37,911 bases of DNA from positions 1 to 37,911 of the forward strand of contig NZ_SSON01000020.1 in the NCBI RefSeq assembly GCF_029871245.1, in the 5' to 3' direction. Made by a program: the position numbers and the translations under genes. The DNA is from Pseudomonas sp. BN102. GTDB lineage: Bacteria; Pseudomonadota; Gammaproteobacteria; Pseudomonadales; Pseudomonadaceae. Under the pieces are notes generated by a model. That model worked only from the letters and a program-made list of their open reading frames with translations. It was not told where the DNA came from and did no database searches. Shown one piece after another: positions 17,544 to 24,777 of the stretch. Position 1 is the first letter of the stretch; each line of letters starts with the position of its first letter.

Positions 17544-18239
17544 ATGCCGCGTTTCCCGCTCTACTTCAGCTTTTCTCTGGCCCTGCACGCCGGCGTGGGG
17601 TGGTTCCTGTATGGCCTGCGGGAGGATGTGGGCGTGGAAGTGGAGGAGGCGTCGGCCGTGATGGTCCAGTTGGTCAGTCCGGAGCCGAAGCCGACTCCGG
17701 CCCGTGCTGTTGCTTCGCAGCAGCCTGTGCAGACGCAGGTCAGGCCGGCGAAACCGATTCGGGCCTCTAGGCCGACGCCTGTGGTCGCCAGCAAACCCAG
17801 GCTGGAGTCGCCCGTTGCCTGGGCTGAATCGGCCAAGCCTCGCCCGGCCGAGCCCGCCAAGCTGCAGTCAGTCGTGACTCCGCCCAGTCGGGGCGAGGCG
17901 CGGCCGGTCGCCAGCACACCGCAAGCGCCGGCCAGGCCTGCATTGACCGAAGTCTTCAGCCAAGAGCCGGCCTTCCTTTCGCCGCCCAAGCCGCCGATCT
18001 ACCCGGCCCAGGCGCGGCGCCGCAATCTTCAGGGCCTGGTGCTGGTGGAGGTTCGGCTTGACGAGGCGGGCCTGCTGCGGGAGATAAGGCTGCTTCGCTC
18101 GTCCGGCGTGGAAAGCCTGGACCGATCTGCCCTGGATGCCGTTTCCGCCTGGCGTTTTCGTCCCGAGACGCTGAATGGCCAGCCGGTGCCTAGTCGCGTG
18201 CGCATTCCCATTGAGTTCGCCCTGTCGGCGAGTCGCTAA
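17544..18239 (+). CDS. TonB-family energy transducer in the heme locus
   Basis: Transmits the inner-membrane proton-motive force to outer-membrane receptors, here presumably PhuR. The 231 residues show the TonB plan: a cytoplasmic stub, an N-terminal membrane anchor (about 5-24) with the conserved S-X3-H pair S11/H15 used to contact ExbB/ExbD, a long Pro/Ala/Lys/Arg-rich periplasmic linker (about 45-150), and a C-terminal TonB domain (YPAQARRRNLQG...LRSSGVESLDRSALDAVSAWRFRP). It is the first gene behind the Fur-regulated promoter and ends 18 bp before phuS. No exbB or exbD is present, so it must use those encoded elsewhere. By position it resembles the heme-dedicated TonB paralogue HasB, but I do not assign a symbol. 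Confidence 0.9.
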   Translation: MPRFPLYFSFSLALHAGVGWFLYGLREDVGVEVEEASAVMVQLVSPEPKPTPARAVASQQPVQTQVRPAKPIRASRPTPVVASKPRLESPVAWAESAKPRPAEPAKLQSVVTPPSRGEARPVASTPQAPARPALTEVFSQEPAFLSPPKPPIYPAQARRRNLQGLVLVEVRLDEAGLLREIRLLRSSGVESLDRSALDAVSAWRFRPETLNGQPVPSRVRIPIEFALSASR

Positions 18240-18257
18240 TTTTACAAGGAGCTTCTG

Positions 18258-19322
18258 ATGACCCTGCAAACCCTGGATTCCGCTTTGGTTTCCCCTCTCT
18301 ACCAGGCCTGGCAAAGCCTGCGCGCGGAGCAGCCGCGCCTGCGTGCCCGGGACGCCGCCGAGCGCCTGTCCGTCAGCGAGGCCGAGCTGACTGCCAGCCG
18401 CCTGGGAGTGGATGCGGTGCGCCTGCGCCCGGAGTGGGCCAGCCTGCTGCCGGCTCTGGGTGAGCTTGGCTACATCATGGCGCTGACCCGCAACGAACAT
18501 TGCGTCCATGAGCGCAAAGGCTACTACCGCGAGGTTTCCGTGATGGCCAACGGTCAGCTGGGGCTGGTGGTCTCGGCCGATATCGATCTGCGCCTGTTCA
18601 TGGGCGGCTGGTCCAGCGTGTTCGCGGTCGCGGAGGAGACCTCGCGCGGCACCCAGCGCAGCATTCAGATTTTCGACAGGCAGGGTGTGGCGGTACACAA
18701 GGTGTTCCTCACCGACGACAGCCAGCTGTCCGCCTGGGAGCCGCTGGTGGAGCGTTTCCGCACCGAGGAGCAGAGCGCCGAACTCGATCTGCAGCCGCAG
18801 CCCGAGTCTGCGCTGATCAAGCCGGATGCCGAGATCGAGGTGGAGGCCCTGCGCGAAGGTTGGGCGGCCCTCAAGGACACCCACCATTTCTTCGCCCTGT
18901 TGAAGAAGCATGGCGCTGCGCGTACGCAGGCGCTGCGCCTGGCCGGCAGCCAATGGGCCGAGCCGCTGGACACCAGCGAACTGCCTCGCCTGCTGCAGGC
19001 GGCCGGCGAGCGGCAGGTGCCGATCATGGTGTTCGTCGGTAACCGTCACTGCATCCAGATCCACAGTGGCACCGTGAGCAACCTCAAACGGCTGGATACC
19101 TGGTTCAACGTGCTCGACCCGGAGTTCAACCTGCACCTGCAGACCGCCGGGGTCACCGAGCTGTGGCGCGTGCGCAAGCCCAGCAGCGACGGCGTGATCA
19201 CCAGCTGGGAGGCCTTCGATGCCGACGGCGAATTGGTCGTTCAATTGTTCGGCGCGCGTAAACCCGGTATTGCTGAGCGGGAAGACTGGCGAGCCCTGGC
19301 GGAAGGTGTGCCGTCGCTCTGA
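18258..19322 (+). CDS. phuS: Cytoplasmic heme-binding/trafficking protein PhuS
   Basis: Receives heme from the PhuUV importer and delivers it to heme oxygenase; it belongs to the HemS/ChuS/ShuS family made of two repeated domains. The 354 residues equal the length I recall for P. aeruginosa PhuS. The heme-binding segment KDTHHFFALLKKH contains H209 (the expected axial ligand) and H210, but residue 212 is Phe rather than the His used as an alternate ligand in P. aeruginosa. The end is a standard LFGARKPGIAEREDWR segment. The start has AAGGAGCTTCTG in front of ATG. A perfect hairpin separates it from phuT. Confidence 0.95.
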   Translation: MTLQTLDSALVSPLYQAWQSLRAEQPRLRARDAAERLSVSEAELTASRLGVDAVRLRPEWASLLPALGELGYIMALTRNEHCVHERKGYYREVSVMANGQLGLVVSADIDLRLFMGGWSSVFAVAEETSRGTQRSIQIFDRQGVAVHKVFLTDDSQLSAWEPLVERFRTEEQSAELDLQPQPESALIKPDAEIEVEALREGWAALKDTHHFFALLKKHGAARTQALRLAGSQWAEPLDTSELPRLLQAAGERQVPIMVFVGNRHCIQIHSGTVSNLKRLDTWFNVLDPEFNLHLQTAGVTELWRVRKPSSDGVITSWEAFDADGELVVQLFGARKPGIAEREDWRALAEGVPSL

Positions 19323-19361
19323 GCTAGAGCTACCCGGGCGCGTTGCGCCCCGATCCAGAAC

Positions 19362-19385
19362 AACGCCCTGTGTGCACAGGGCGTT
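19362..19385. repeat. Perfect hairpin between phuS and phuT
   Basis: AACGCCCTGTG and CACAGGGCGTT (11-bp arms) surround a central TG. The plus strand downstream is GCCGTTTCCC, so it is at best a weak terminator. A role as processing site or attenuator that sets the PhuS-to-transporter ratio is inference. Confidence 0.6.
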
Positions 19386-19419
19386 GCCGTTTCCCGCATT
19401 CTGCGATGGAGTTGTTTCG

Positions 19420-20319
19420 ATGCGTCTAGTTATCGGTCTGGCCAGCTTCTGCGCGGCCCTGCTGTTTTCCCACCAGGCCGCCGCGTCCGAGCCCCTGCAG
19501 CAACGCTGGGTCAGCGCCGGTGGTTCGATCAGCGAATGGGTCGTGGCTCTGGGCGGCCAGAACAAGCTGGTGGGCGTGGACACCACCAGCCAGCATCCCG
19601 AGGCGTTGAAGGCCTTGCCCAGCATCGGCTACCAGCGGCAGCTGGCGGCTGAGGGCATCCTCTCGCTGCGCCCGGACATTCTCGTGGGCACCGAGGAGAT
19701 GGGCCCGCCGCCCGTGCTGGCCCAGGTCATCGCCGCCGGCGTACGCATCGAGCGTCTGGCGTCCACGGCCGATCTGGCCACCCTGGAGAGGAATCTCAAG
19801 CTGGTCGGCTCCCTGCTGGGCAACGAAGCGCGCGCCAACGAGGCCTTTGCCGATTACAGCCAGCGCCTGCAGCGCCAGGCGGACTGGGTGGCCAAGGTGC
19901 AGCAGACGCAGCGCGCGCCGCGGGTGCTGTTCCTCCTCGGCCATGCTGGCAGCAGCCCGCTGGCGGCCGGCAAGGACACCGCCGCGGCCTGGTTGATCGA
20001 GCGGGCAGGCGGGCTAAACCTGACCGACCATCAGGGCTACAAGGCGATCTCCAACGAGGCCCTGGCCGCCCTGGACCCGGACATTGTCGTGATCGCCGAT
20101 CGCCGCCTGGAAGGTGACGCGGCGAGGCAGGCGCTGCTCCAGCAGAACCCGGCTCTGGCCGCCACTCGCGCCGCGCGTGATAGCCGCCTGCTCAGCCTCG
20201 ACCCGACCCTGCTGGTGGGCGGCCTCGGCCCGCGCCTGCCCGAGGGCATGGCCGCGCTGTCCGCCGGGTTCTATCCTTCGGCTCCGGCCCTGACCGAGAA
20301 AAGCCCGAGCCAGCCATGA
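19420..20319 (+). CDS. phuT: Periplasmic heme-binding protein PhuT
   Basis: Carries heme from PhuR to the PhuUV permease. The 299 residues start at ATG 19420 (MRLVIGLASF) with GGAG upstream and have a type I signal peptide (cleavage near AAA-SEP). It is a class III (helical-backbone) binding protein like BtuF/ShuT. Y71 (SIGYQRQL) stands at the position of the heme-iron tyrosine described for PhuT, which supports heme rather than cobalamin. The frame is open upstream to 19219, but that part overlaps phuS. The stop overlaps the phuU ATG by 4 bases. Confidence 0.95.
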   Translation: MRLVIGLASFCAALLFSHQAAASEPLQQRWVSAGGSISEWVVALGGQNKLVGVDTTSQHPEALKALPSIGYQRQLAAEGILSLRPDILVGTEEMGPPPVLAQVIAAGVRIERLASTADLATLERNLKLVGSLLGNEARANEAFADYSQRLQRQADWVAKVQQTQRAPRVLFLLGHAGSSPLAAGKDTAAAWLIERAGGLNLTDHQGYKAISNEALAALDPDIVVIADRRLEGDAARQALLQQNPALAATRAARDSRLLSLDPTLLVGGLGPRLPEGMAALSAGFYPSAPALTEKSPSQP

Positions 20320-21353
20320 TCACGTCACTTCATTCCCGCCCATTGTTCATCGCACTGGGCATTCTTCTGCTGCTGGCGCTCTGGCTGTCCCTTGCGCTTG
20401 GCCCGGTGAGCCTGCCGCTGGGAGAGACCCTGCGCGCCGCATTGCGTCTGGCCGGCCTGCCATTTTCCGGCGAGGGCCTGGAGCAGGCGGAACTGATCCT
20501 CGGCCAGATCCGCCTGCCGCGCACCCTGCTCGGGTTGGCTGTGGGCGCCGTGCTGGCATTGTCCGGCGTGGCCATGCAGGGGTTGTTCCGCAACCCCCTG
20601 GCCGATCCCGGGCTGGTGGGGGTATCCAGCGGTGCGGCCCTGGGCGGCGCCCTGGCCATAGTCAGCGGCTCGGCGATGGGTGGCCTGCCGGAGACATTCG
20701 CGCCATACCTGCTGTCGGTCTGCGCCTTCGCTGGCGGCCTGGGGGTGACCATGCTGGTGTATCGCCTTGGGCGCCGCGACGGCCAGACCAGCGTGGCGAC
20801 CATGCTGCTCGCCGGCATCGCCCTGACGGCCCTGGCCGGCGCCGTCATCGGGCTCTTCACCTATCTGGCCGATGACGCGACCCTGCGCAGCCTGACCTTC
20901 TGGAACATGGGCAGCCTCAACGGCGCCAGTTACTCGCGGCTCTGGCCGCTGCTGATCGTTACCTTCTTCGTGGTGTTCTGGCTGCCACGCCGGGCCAAGG
21001 CCCTGAACGCCTTGCTGCTGGGCGAATCCGAGGCGCGCCACCTGGGCTTCGACGTGGAGCGGTTGAAGCGCGAGCTGGTGTTCTGCACCGCCCTGAGTGT
21101 CGGCGCTGCCGTAGCGGCCGCCGGGCTGATCGGCTTCATCGGCCTCGTGGTGCCCCACCTGGTGCGTCTGGTGGCCGGGCCGGATCATCGCATCCTGCTG
21201 CCGGCCTCCGCACTGGCCGGAGCCAGCCTGATGCTGCTGGCCGACCTGGTGGCGCGCCTGGCGCTGGCGCCGGCCGAGTTGCCCATCGGCATAGTCACCG
21301 CACTGATCGGCGCGCCGTTCTTCCTTTATCTGTTGCTGCGGGGGCGTCACTGA
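20316..21353 (+). CDS. phuU: Heme ABC transporter permease PhuU
   Basis: FecCD-family inner-membrane permease that works as a dimer with two PhuV subunits. The 345 residues are very hydrophobic with about ten membrane segments. Family motifs include [13 protein letters not shown] near residue 70, [22 protein letters not shown] and the cytoplasmic coupling segment ending [14 protein letters not shown]. It is coupled to phuT by ATGA and to phuV by a one-base TGATG overlap. Cobalamin and siderophore permeases share this fold; the heme assignment comes from the neighbours. Confidence 0.95.
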   Translation: MITSLHSRPLFIALGILLLLALWLSLALGPVSLPLGETLRAALRLAGLPFSGEGLEQAELILGQIRLPRTLLGLAVGAVLALSGVAMQGLFRNPLADPGLVGVSSGAALGGALAIVSGSAMGGLPETFAPYLLSVCAFAGGLGVTMLVYRLGRRDGQTSVATMLLAGIALTALAGAVIGLFTYLADDATLRSLTFWNMGSLNGASYSRLWPLLIVTFFVVFWLPRRAKALNALLLGESEARHLGFDVERLKRELVFCTALSVGAAVAAAGLIGFIGLVVPHLVRLVAGPDHRILLPASALAGASLMLLADLVARLALAPAELPIGIVTALIGAPFFLYLLLRGRH

Positions 21354-22120
21354 TGCTGCGCGCGGAACAATTGGACGTGCTGCGCGGCGGCAAACAAGTG
21401 CTGGCCGGGGTCGACCTGGACCTGCGGCCCGGTGAAGTGCTCGGCGTGCTGGGACCGAACGGTGCGGGCAAGAGCACGCTCCTGGGCGCGCTGTGCGGCG
21501 AGGTGCCCACGGCGGGCGGCAGGGTCAGCCTGGACGACCGCGCGCTGGGCGACTGGAGCGGTCCGCAGCGGGCGCGGCGCCTGGCAGTGCTGCCGCAGAG
21601 CTCGACGCTGAATTTCGCCTTTCGTGTCGAGGAAGTGGTGGGCATGGGCCGCTTGCCCCACGACACCGGCGGCGCAAGGGATGCCGAAGTGGTGGCCGAG
21701 GCCTTGGCGGCGGCGGATGCCTGCCATCTTGCCGGGCGCAGTTACCTGGCGCTTTCCGGCGGTGAGCGCCAGCGCGTGCACCTGGCGCGGGTGCTGGCGC
21801 AGCTCTGGCCGGGTGAGGCCGGACAGGTGCTGCTGCTGGATGAACCCACCTCCATGCTTGATCCGCTGCACCAGCACACCACCCTGCAAGCTGTGCGCAG
21901 CTTCGCCGAGCGCGGCGTTGCCGTGCTGGTGATCCTCCACGACCTCAACCTGGCCGCCCGCTATTGCGATCGCCTGCTGCTGCTCGCCGATGGCCGGCCC
22001 CACGTGCTGGGGCCACCGGAGCAGGTGCTCCAGGCCGAGCCCCTCAAGGCCGTGTTCGGCCTGGAGGTCCTGGTGCAGCGCCATCCGGAACGAGGCCATC
22101 CCCTGATAGTTGCCCGCTGA
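21353..22120 (+). CDS. phuV: Heme ABC transporter ATP-binding protein PhuV
   Basis: Powers heme import through PhuU. In the 255 residues I see Walker [10 protein letters not shown] (34-42), a Q-loop at about VLPQSS, the ABC signature LSGGERQ (134-140), Walker B VLLLDEP (159-165) and the switch His in VILHDLN. The C-terminus is the usual HmuV-type extension ([22 protein letters not shown]). The start shares one base with the phuU stop. Every catalytic element is intact. Confidence 0.96.
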   Translation: MLRAEQLDVLRGGKQVLAGVDLDLRPGEVLGVLGPNGAGKSTLLGALCGEVPTAGGRVSLDDRALGDWSGPQRARRLAVLPQSSTLNFAFRVEEVVGMGRLPHDTGGARDAEVVAEALAAADACHLAGRSYLALSGGERQRVHLARVLAQLWPGEAGQVLLLDEPTSMLDPLHQHTTLQAVRSFAERGVAVLVILHDLNLAARYCDRLLLLADGRPHVLGPPEQVLQAEPLKAVFGLEVLVQRHPERGHPLIVAR

Positions 22121-22138
22121 CTCGAACAAGGACTTTCA

Positions 22139-23023
22139 ATGCGTGTTCTCCTGTTTTTCTTCATCGGCCTGCTGGCCGCCTGCCAGAGTTTGCCGCCCCT
22201 GCCCGAGTGGCAGAGCCCCGGAGGCCGCGACAGCGCCGAACTGGGTGTGATCCTCGACCTGCGCAGCGGCGAGCGGCTGACTCCGGAGCAACTGGTCGAC
22301 CGGCTGGCCCCCATACCGCGGGTGCTGGTTGGCGAACAGCACGACAACCCCGACCACCACGCCCTGCAACTCTGGTTGCTGCAGGCACTGGAAGCGCGCC
22401 GGCAGCAGGGCAGCCTGTTGCTGGAGATGCTCGATCCTGTCCAGCAGGCAAGGGTGGATGCGTTGCGAGGGGCGCCATTGCCTGCGGACCTGCCCCAGGC
22501 TCTGTCCTGGCAGAAGAACTGGGATTGGGCGGTCTACGGCCCGATAGTGCGGCACGCGTTGGCACAACCCTATCCGCTGTTGGCGGCGAATCTCGACCGC
22601 AGCGAGATCAAGCGCATCTACGCGACACGGCCCGATCTGCAAGGAAGCTTGTCCTCCGCCGCTTCTGTCCGCGGGCCGTTGCTGGCGCAGATTGGCGAGT
22701 CGCACTGTGGCTTGCTGCCGGAATCGCAGATGCCGGCGATGCTGGCCGTCCAGCAGCAGCGGGACCGACGCATGGCGGGGCGCCTCCTTGCCGCACCTGC
22801 CCCGGCACTGCTGCTCGCCGGCGCCTTCCATGTGCGCCGCGACCTTGGTGTACCCCTGCACCTGGCGGATCTGGGGCAGGCCGAGGGCAATGCGGTGCTA
22901 ATCCTGTCCGAGGTGGGCAAGTCGGTGGAGCAGGGCGCTGCGGACTATGTCTGGTACACCGCGGCATTGCCGCCCATCGACCACTGTGCCGAGATGCGTC
23001 GGCAGGTCCCGGCCGCGCGCTGA
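22139..23023 (+). CDS. phuW: ChaN-family heme-regulated lipoprotein PhuW
   Basis: An iron- or heme-regulated lipoprotein of the ChaN family (EreA/ChaN-like fold), which can bind heme between two monomers; its exact step in uptake is not settled. The 294 residues begin with a lipoprotein signal MRVLLFFFIGLLAAC, where the lipobox Cys15 is followed by Gln, compatible with outer-membrane sorting. Conserved family segments are VLVGEQHDNPDHH near the N-terminus and LLLAGAFHVRRDLGVP near the end. AAGGA precedes the ATG. It is the last gene of the phu operon and converges on prrF. Confidence 0.92.
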   Translation: MRVLLFFFIGLLAACQSLPPLPEWQSPGGRDSAELGVILDLRSGERLTPEQLVDRLAPIPRVLVGEQHDNPDHHALQLWLLQALEARRQQGSLLLEMLDPVQQARVDALRGAPLPADLPQALSWQKNWDWAVYGPIVRHALAQPYPLLAANLDRSEIKRIYATRPDLQGSLSSAASVRGPLLAQIGESHCGLLPESQMPAMLAVQQQRDRRMAGRLLAAPAPALLLAGAFHVRRDLGVPLHLADLGQAEGNAVLILSEVGKSVEQGAADYVWYTAALPPIDHCAEMRRQVPAAR

Positions 23024-23066
23024 GCGCACAGGGCGGGGCGATCGGCGCGACCGCCGAATCGCGGGC

Positions 23067-23094
23067 AAAAAAAGACCCGGCAATTTGCCGGGTC
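23067..23094 (-). terminator. Terminator of prrF
   Basis: On the minus strand a 9-bp stem GACCCGGCA / TGCCGGGTC with a 3-base loop is followed by TTTTTTT (23073-23067). The stem can also form in phuW read-through from the opposite strand, but no T-run follows there. Confidence 0.93.
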
Positions 23095-23182
23095 GAAAAC
23101 CGTGATTAGCCTGATGAGGAGATAAATCTGAAGAGTCCGACTGCGTGGTCTCCCAGCTTACCGGCTGATCTTGCGACCAGTT
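23067..23182 (-). ncRNA. prrF: PrrF iron-responsive small RNA, single copy
   Basis: Hfq-dependent RNA, the RyhB analogue of Pseudomonas: made when iron is low, it pairs with and destabilises mRNAs for iron-containing enzymes. The minus strand reads AACTGGTCGCAAGATC at its 5' end (about 23182), contains the conserved single-stranded core ATCTCCTCATCAGGC (about 23122-23108) and ends in a 9-bp GC-rich hairpin plus seven T. The resulting 116 nt equals the size known for PrrF1/PrrF2, and the sequence agrees with my memory of those RNAs almost throughout. It lies between phuW and cbpA, as in P. aeruginosa, but without a tandem second copy. Confidence 0.95.
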
Positions 23183-23187
23183 GAGGC

Positions 23188-23216
23188 AATAATAACGATT
23201 CTCATTTTCGAGTCAA
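23188..23216 (-). promoter_or_regulatory. prrF promoter with Fur box
   Basis: On the minus strand TTGACT (23216-23211) and ATTATT (23193-23188) are 17 bases apart, 5-6 bases before the expected start. Between and over them lies a Fur box at 23191-23209 (minus GAAAATGAGAATCGTTATT), 15 of 19 matches to the consensus. Confidence 0.88.
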
Positions 23217-23270
23217 GCATTGGTTTTGATTTTCTTTCTCATTCAGAATTCCTGCCCGCAGAAATGAAGA

Positions 23271-23289
23271 ACCCGGCTTGAGGCCGGGT
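23271..23289 (-). terminator. Terminator of cbpA
   Basis: A 7-bp stem ACCCGGC / GCCGGGT with a 5-base loop lies 14 bp after the cbpA stop; the minus strand continues TCTTCATTTC. The stem core is similar to that of prrF. Confidence 0.7.
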
Positions 23290-23302
23290 CCTTTCCATGG
23301 TC

Positions 23303-24103
23303 TCAGGCTTTGGTGGGCGATAGCCTGAGCTGGGTGACTTCCTTGTTCAGCAGGTCGATCCGCCGCGCCATGCTCTCGATCAGGCTGTGGGCGATACGCG
23401 GGTTGCTCTGCATCAGGCTGAGGAACTGCTCCTTGGGGATCACCATGACCGTGCAGGGTTCGCTGGCAACTACGGTGGCGCTGCGTTTTTCCCGGGTGAA
23501 CACCGCCATGGCGCCGAAGATCTCGTCCTTTTGCACGTCCCCCACCTTCTGTCCGTCGACATAGGCCTCGGCATGGCCCTCGATGATGATGAACACGTGG
23601 TCGGCCTCATCGCCCTGCTGGATCAGCTCCTCGCCGGCGCCGAAATGCTGGAAGCCGGTGGAGGGGCGCACATCCGGTTGCTTCAGGCGGGCCACGGCAT
23701 CCGAAAGCAGGGCGGTATGGCCCACCAGGTACTGGATGAACAGTTCCTGGAGCTTTTCATTGCGATAGATGTGCTTGAACACGTCGCTGCGGTTAAAGGG
23801 CAGCAGGCTGATGGGCTCGTCGCAGCTGTAGCGGCAAGAGGGCAGGTCGATGCCCTGGCGCAGGCCTACCAGGTCGCCTTCCTGTAGGTAGAAGAGCGGA
23901 CGTTCGTCGACCACGGCGTGCAGCAGGCCGTTCTCGATCAGGAACAGCTGATTGGCCGGCAGCAGCGGCGCCACGTCTTCGGCCTGCTCCAGGCGCAGGG
24001 GCGGGCCGGCTGGCTCCAGGCCCTCGAGCAACTGCCCGGGAATACATTGCAGGCGGTTGATCAGCTGGTCGGCGTAGGCCGGTTGCTCCCCGAGTAGGTA
24101 CAT
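23303..24103 (-). CDS. cbpA: Cyclic-nucleotide-binding protein CbpA
   Basis: A 266-residue protein with a degenerate N-terminal region (about 1-135, DUF294/cNMP-like) and a C-terminal cNMP-binding domain (about 150-245). The phosphate-binding cassette FGAMAVFTREKRSATVVA has the FG(E)xA...R(S/A)AT pattern; the usual Glu is Met here (FGAMAV for FGELAL). In P. aeruginosa the gene at this position is cbpA, a cAMP-binding protein controlled by Vfr. There is no DNA-binding helix-turn-helix, so it is not a CRP-type activator. ATG 24103 has AAGGAA 8 bases upstream, better than the longer frame to 24160. It lies upstream of prrF on the same strand. Confidence 0.88.
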   Translation of the reverse strand: MYLLGEQPAYADQLINRLQCIPGQLLEGLEPAGPPLRLEQAEDVAPLLPANQLFLIENGLLHAVVDERPLFYLQEGDLVGLRQGIDLPSCRYSCDEPISLLPFNRSDVFKHIYRNEKLQELFIQYLVGHTALLSDAVARLKQPDVRPSTGFQHFGAGEELIQQGDEADHVFIIIEGHAEAYVDGQKVGDVQKDEIFGAMAVFTREKRSATVVASEPCTVMVIPKEQFLSLMQSNPRIAHSLIESMARRIDLLNKEVTQLRLSPTKA

Positions 24104-24208
24104 GGCAGTAATTCCTTGAACTGACTGGAATGGCGTGGCGCACGAAGACCCCTGAAACAATAGGGGCCGGCGCCGAGCTCGTAAATCACTCCTGGCGGAC
24201 GTTGTGAG

Positions 24209-24481
24209 CTAGCTCTTGTTGTTAGCGCCGGGTGTATCCAGTTGGTGGTTCAGTTCCGCCTTGTGGCCGGGGGGCAGATCGTTCCAGTGCACGTCCAGCA
24301 GGGCACCTTCGATCGCGTAGAGCAGTACCTTGGAGGCCCTGAAGCCCCGTGCCCGGACGGCCTTGTAGGCGCCGACAGCGCCGAGCCGGCGCAGGTCCGA
24401 CGCGCTGTGGATGCCGACCGCGTGCAACCATTGCGCCGAGGTCTTGCCCAGGTTCTTCATATGCTGCAGTTCGTCGTTCAT
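24209..24481 (-). CDS. TfoX C-terminal-domain protein
   Basis: A 90-residue protein made only of the TfoX C-terminal domain, a helix-hairpin-helix-like fold (MKNLGKTSAQWLHAVGIHSASDLRRLGAVGAYKAVR). In competence regulators this domain follows an N-terminal domain that is absent here, so regulation of competence should not be assumed. ATG 24481 has a very strong Shine-Dalgarno AAGGAGG with 4-base spacing, which rejects the upstream in-frame start at 24508. It is followed about 100 bp later by cbpA. The function of stand-alone copies is unknown. Confidence 0.88.
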   Translation of the reverse strand: MNDELQHMKNLGKTSAQWLHAVGIHSASDLRRLGAVGAYKAVRARGFRASKVLLYAIEGALLDVHWNDLPPGHKAELNHQLDTPGANNKS

Positions 24482-24777
24482 CGAGCCTCCTTGCGATGGA
24501 AAGGGCACGAGAGGGCAGTGCTGTGGATAAGTGTAGCGGCCATCCAGCGTGGCTTTGTGCTATCGCTTCATCCTCGTGCGTTCCTTGCACGGACGACGAT
24601 CACTGCTGATGCGATAGGGCCGGTTCCTGGCCGCTTCTTCTGGACCCACGGCCCGCCGGACCGGTGATGACCTTGGGGCGATTGCGGAGCTGGCTCTGAG
24701 CTGCACGGCTGAGGGCGACTCAGCCGGCAGTATAGAAGCCGGGACGGATGTTGCCGGTCGCGGTGGGGCGGGCGGCG
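24482..24777. other. Intergenic region without recognised gene
   Basis: 296 bp between the TfoX-domain gene and the kinase-like gene. Open frames on either strand lack good starts and family resemblance. I see no clear terminator for the gene ending at 24778. A promoter for the TfoX-domain gene must lie near its 3' part, but I cannot identify one with confidence. Confidence 0.5.

Noticed and set aside
19420-22120. phuTUV as a cobalamin (BtuFCD) transporter
   Set aside because: The folds are shared, but the neighbours phuR, phuS and phuW, the Fur box, the Tyr71 heme ligand position and the absence of a cobalamin riboswitch point to heme.
24203-24218. TGTGA-N6-TCTTG as a Vfr (CRP-like) site for cbpA
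   Set aside because: The left half fits but the right half matches only 2 of 5 positions, and it overlaps the end of the TfoX-domain gene. Vfr control of cbpA may exist but is not shown by this sequence.
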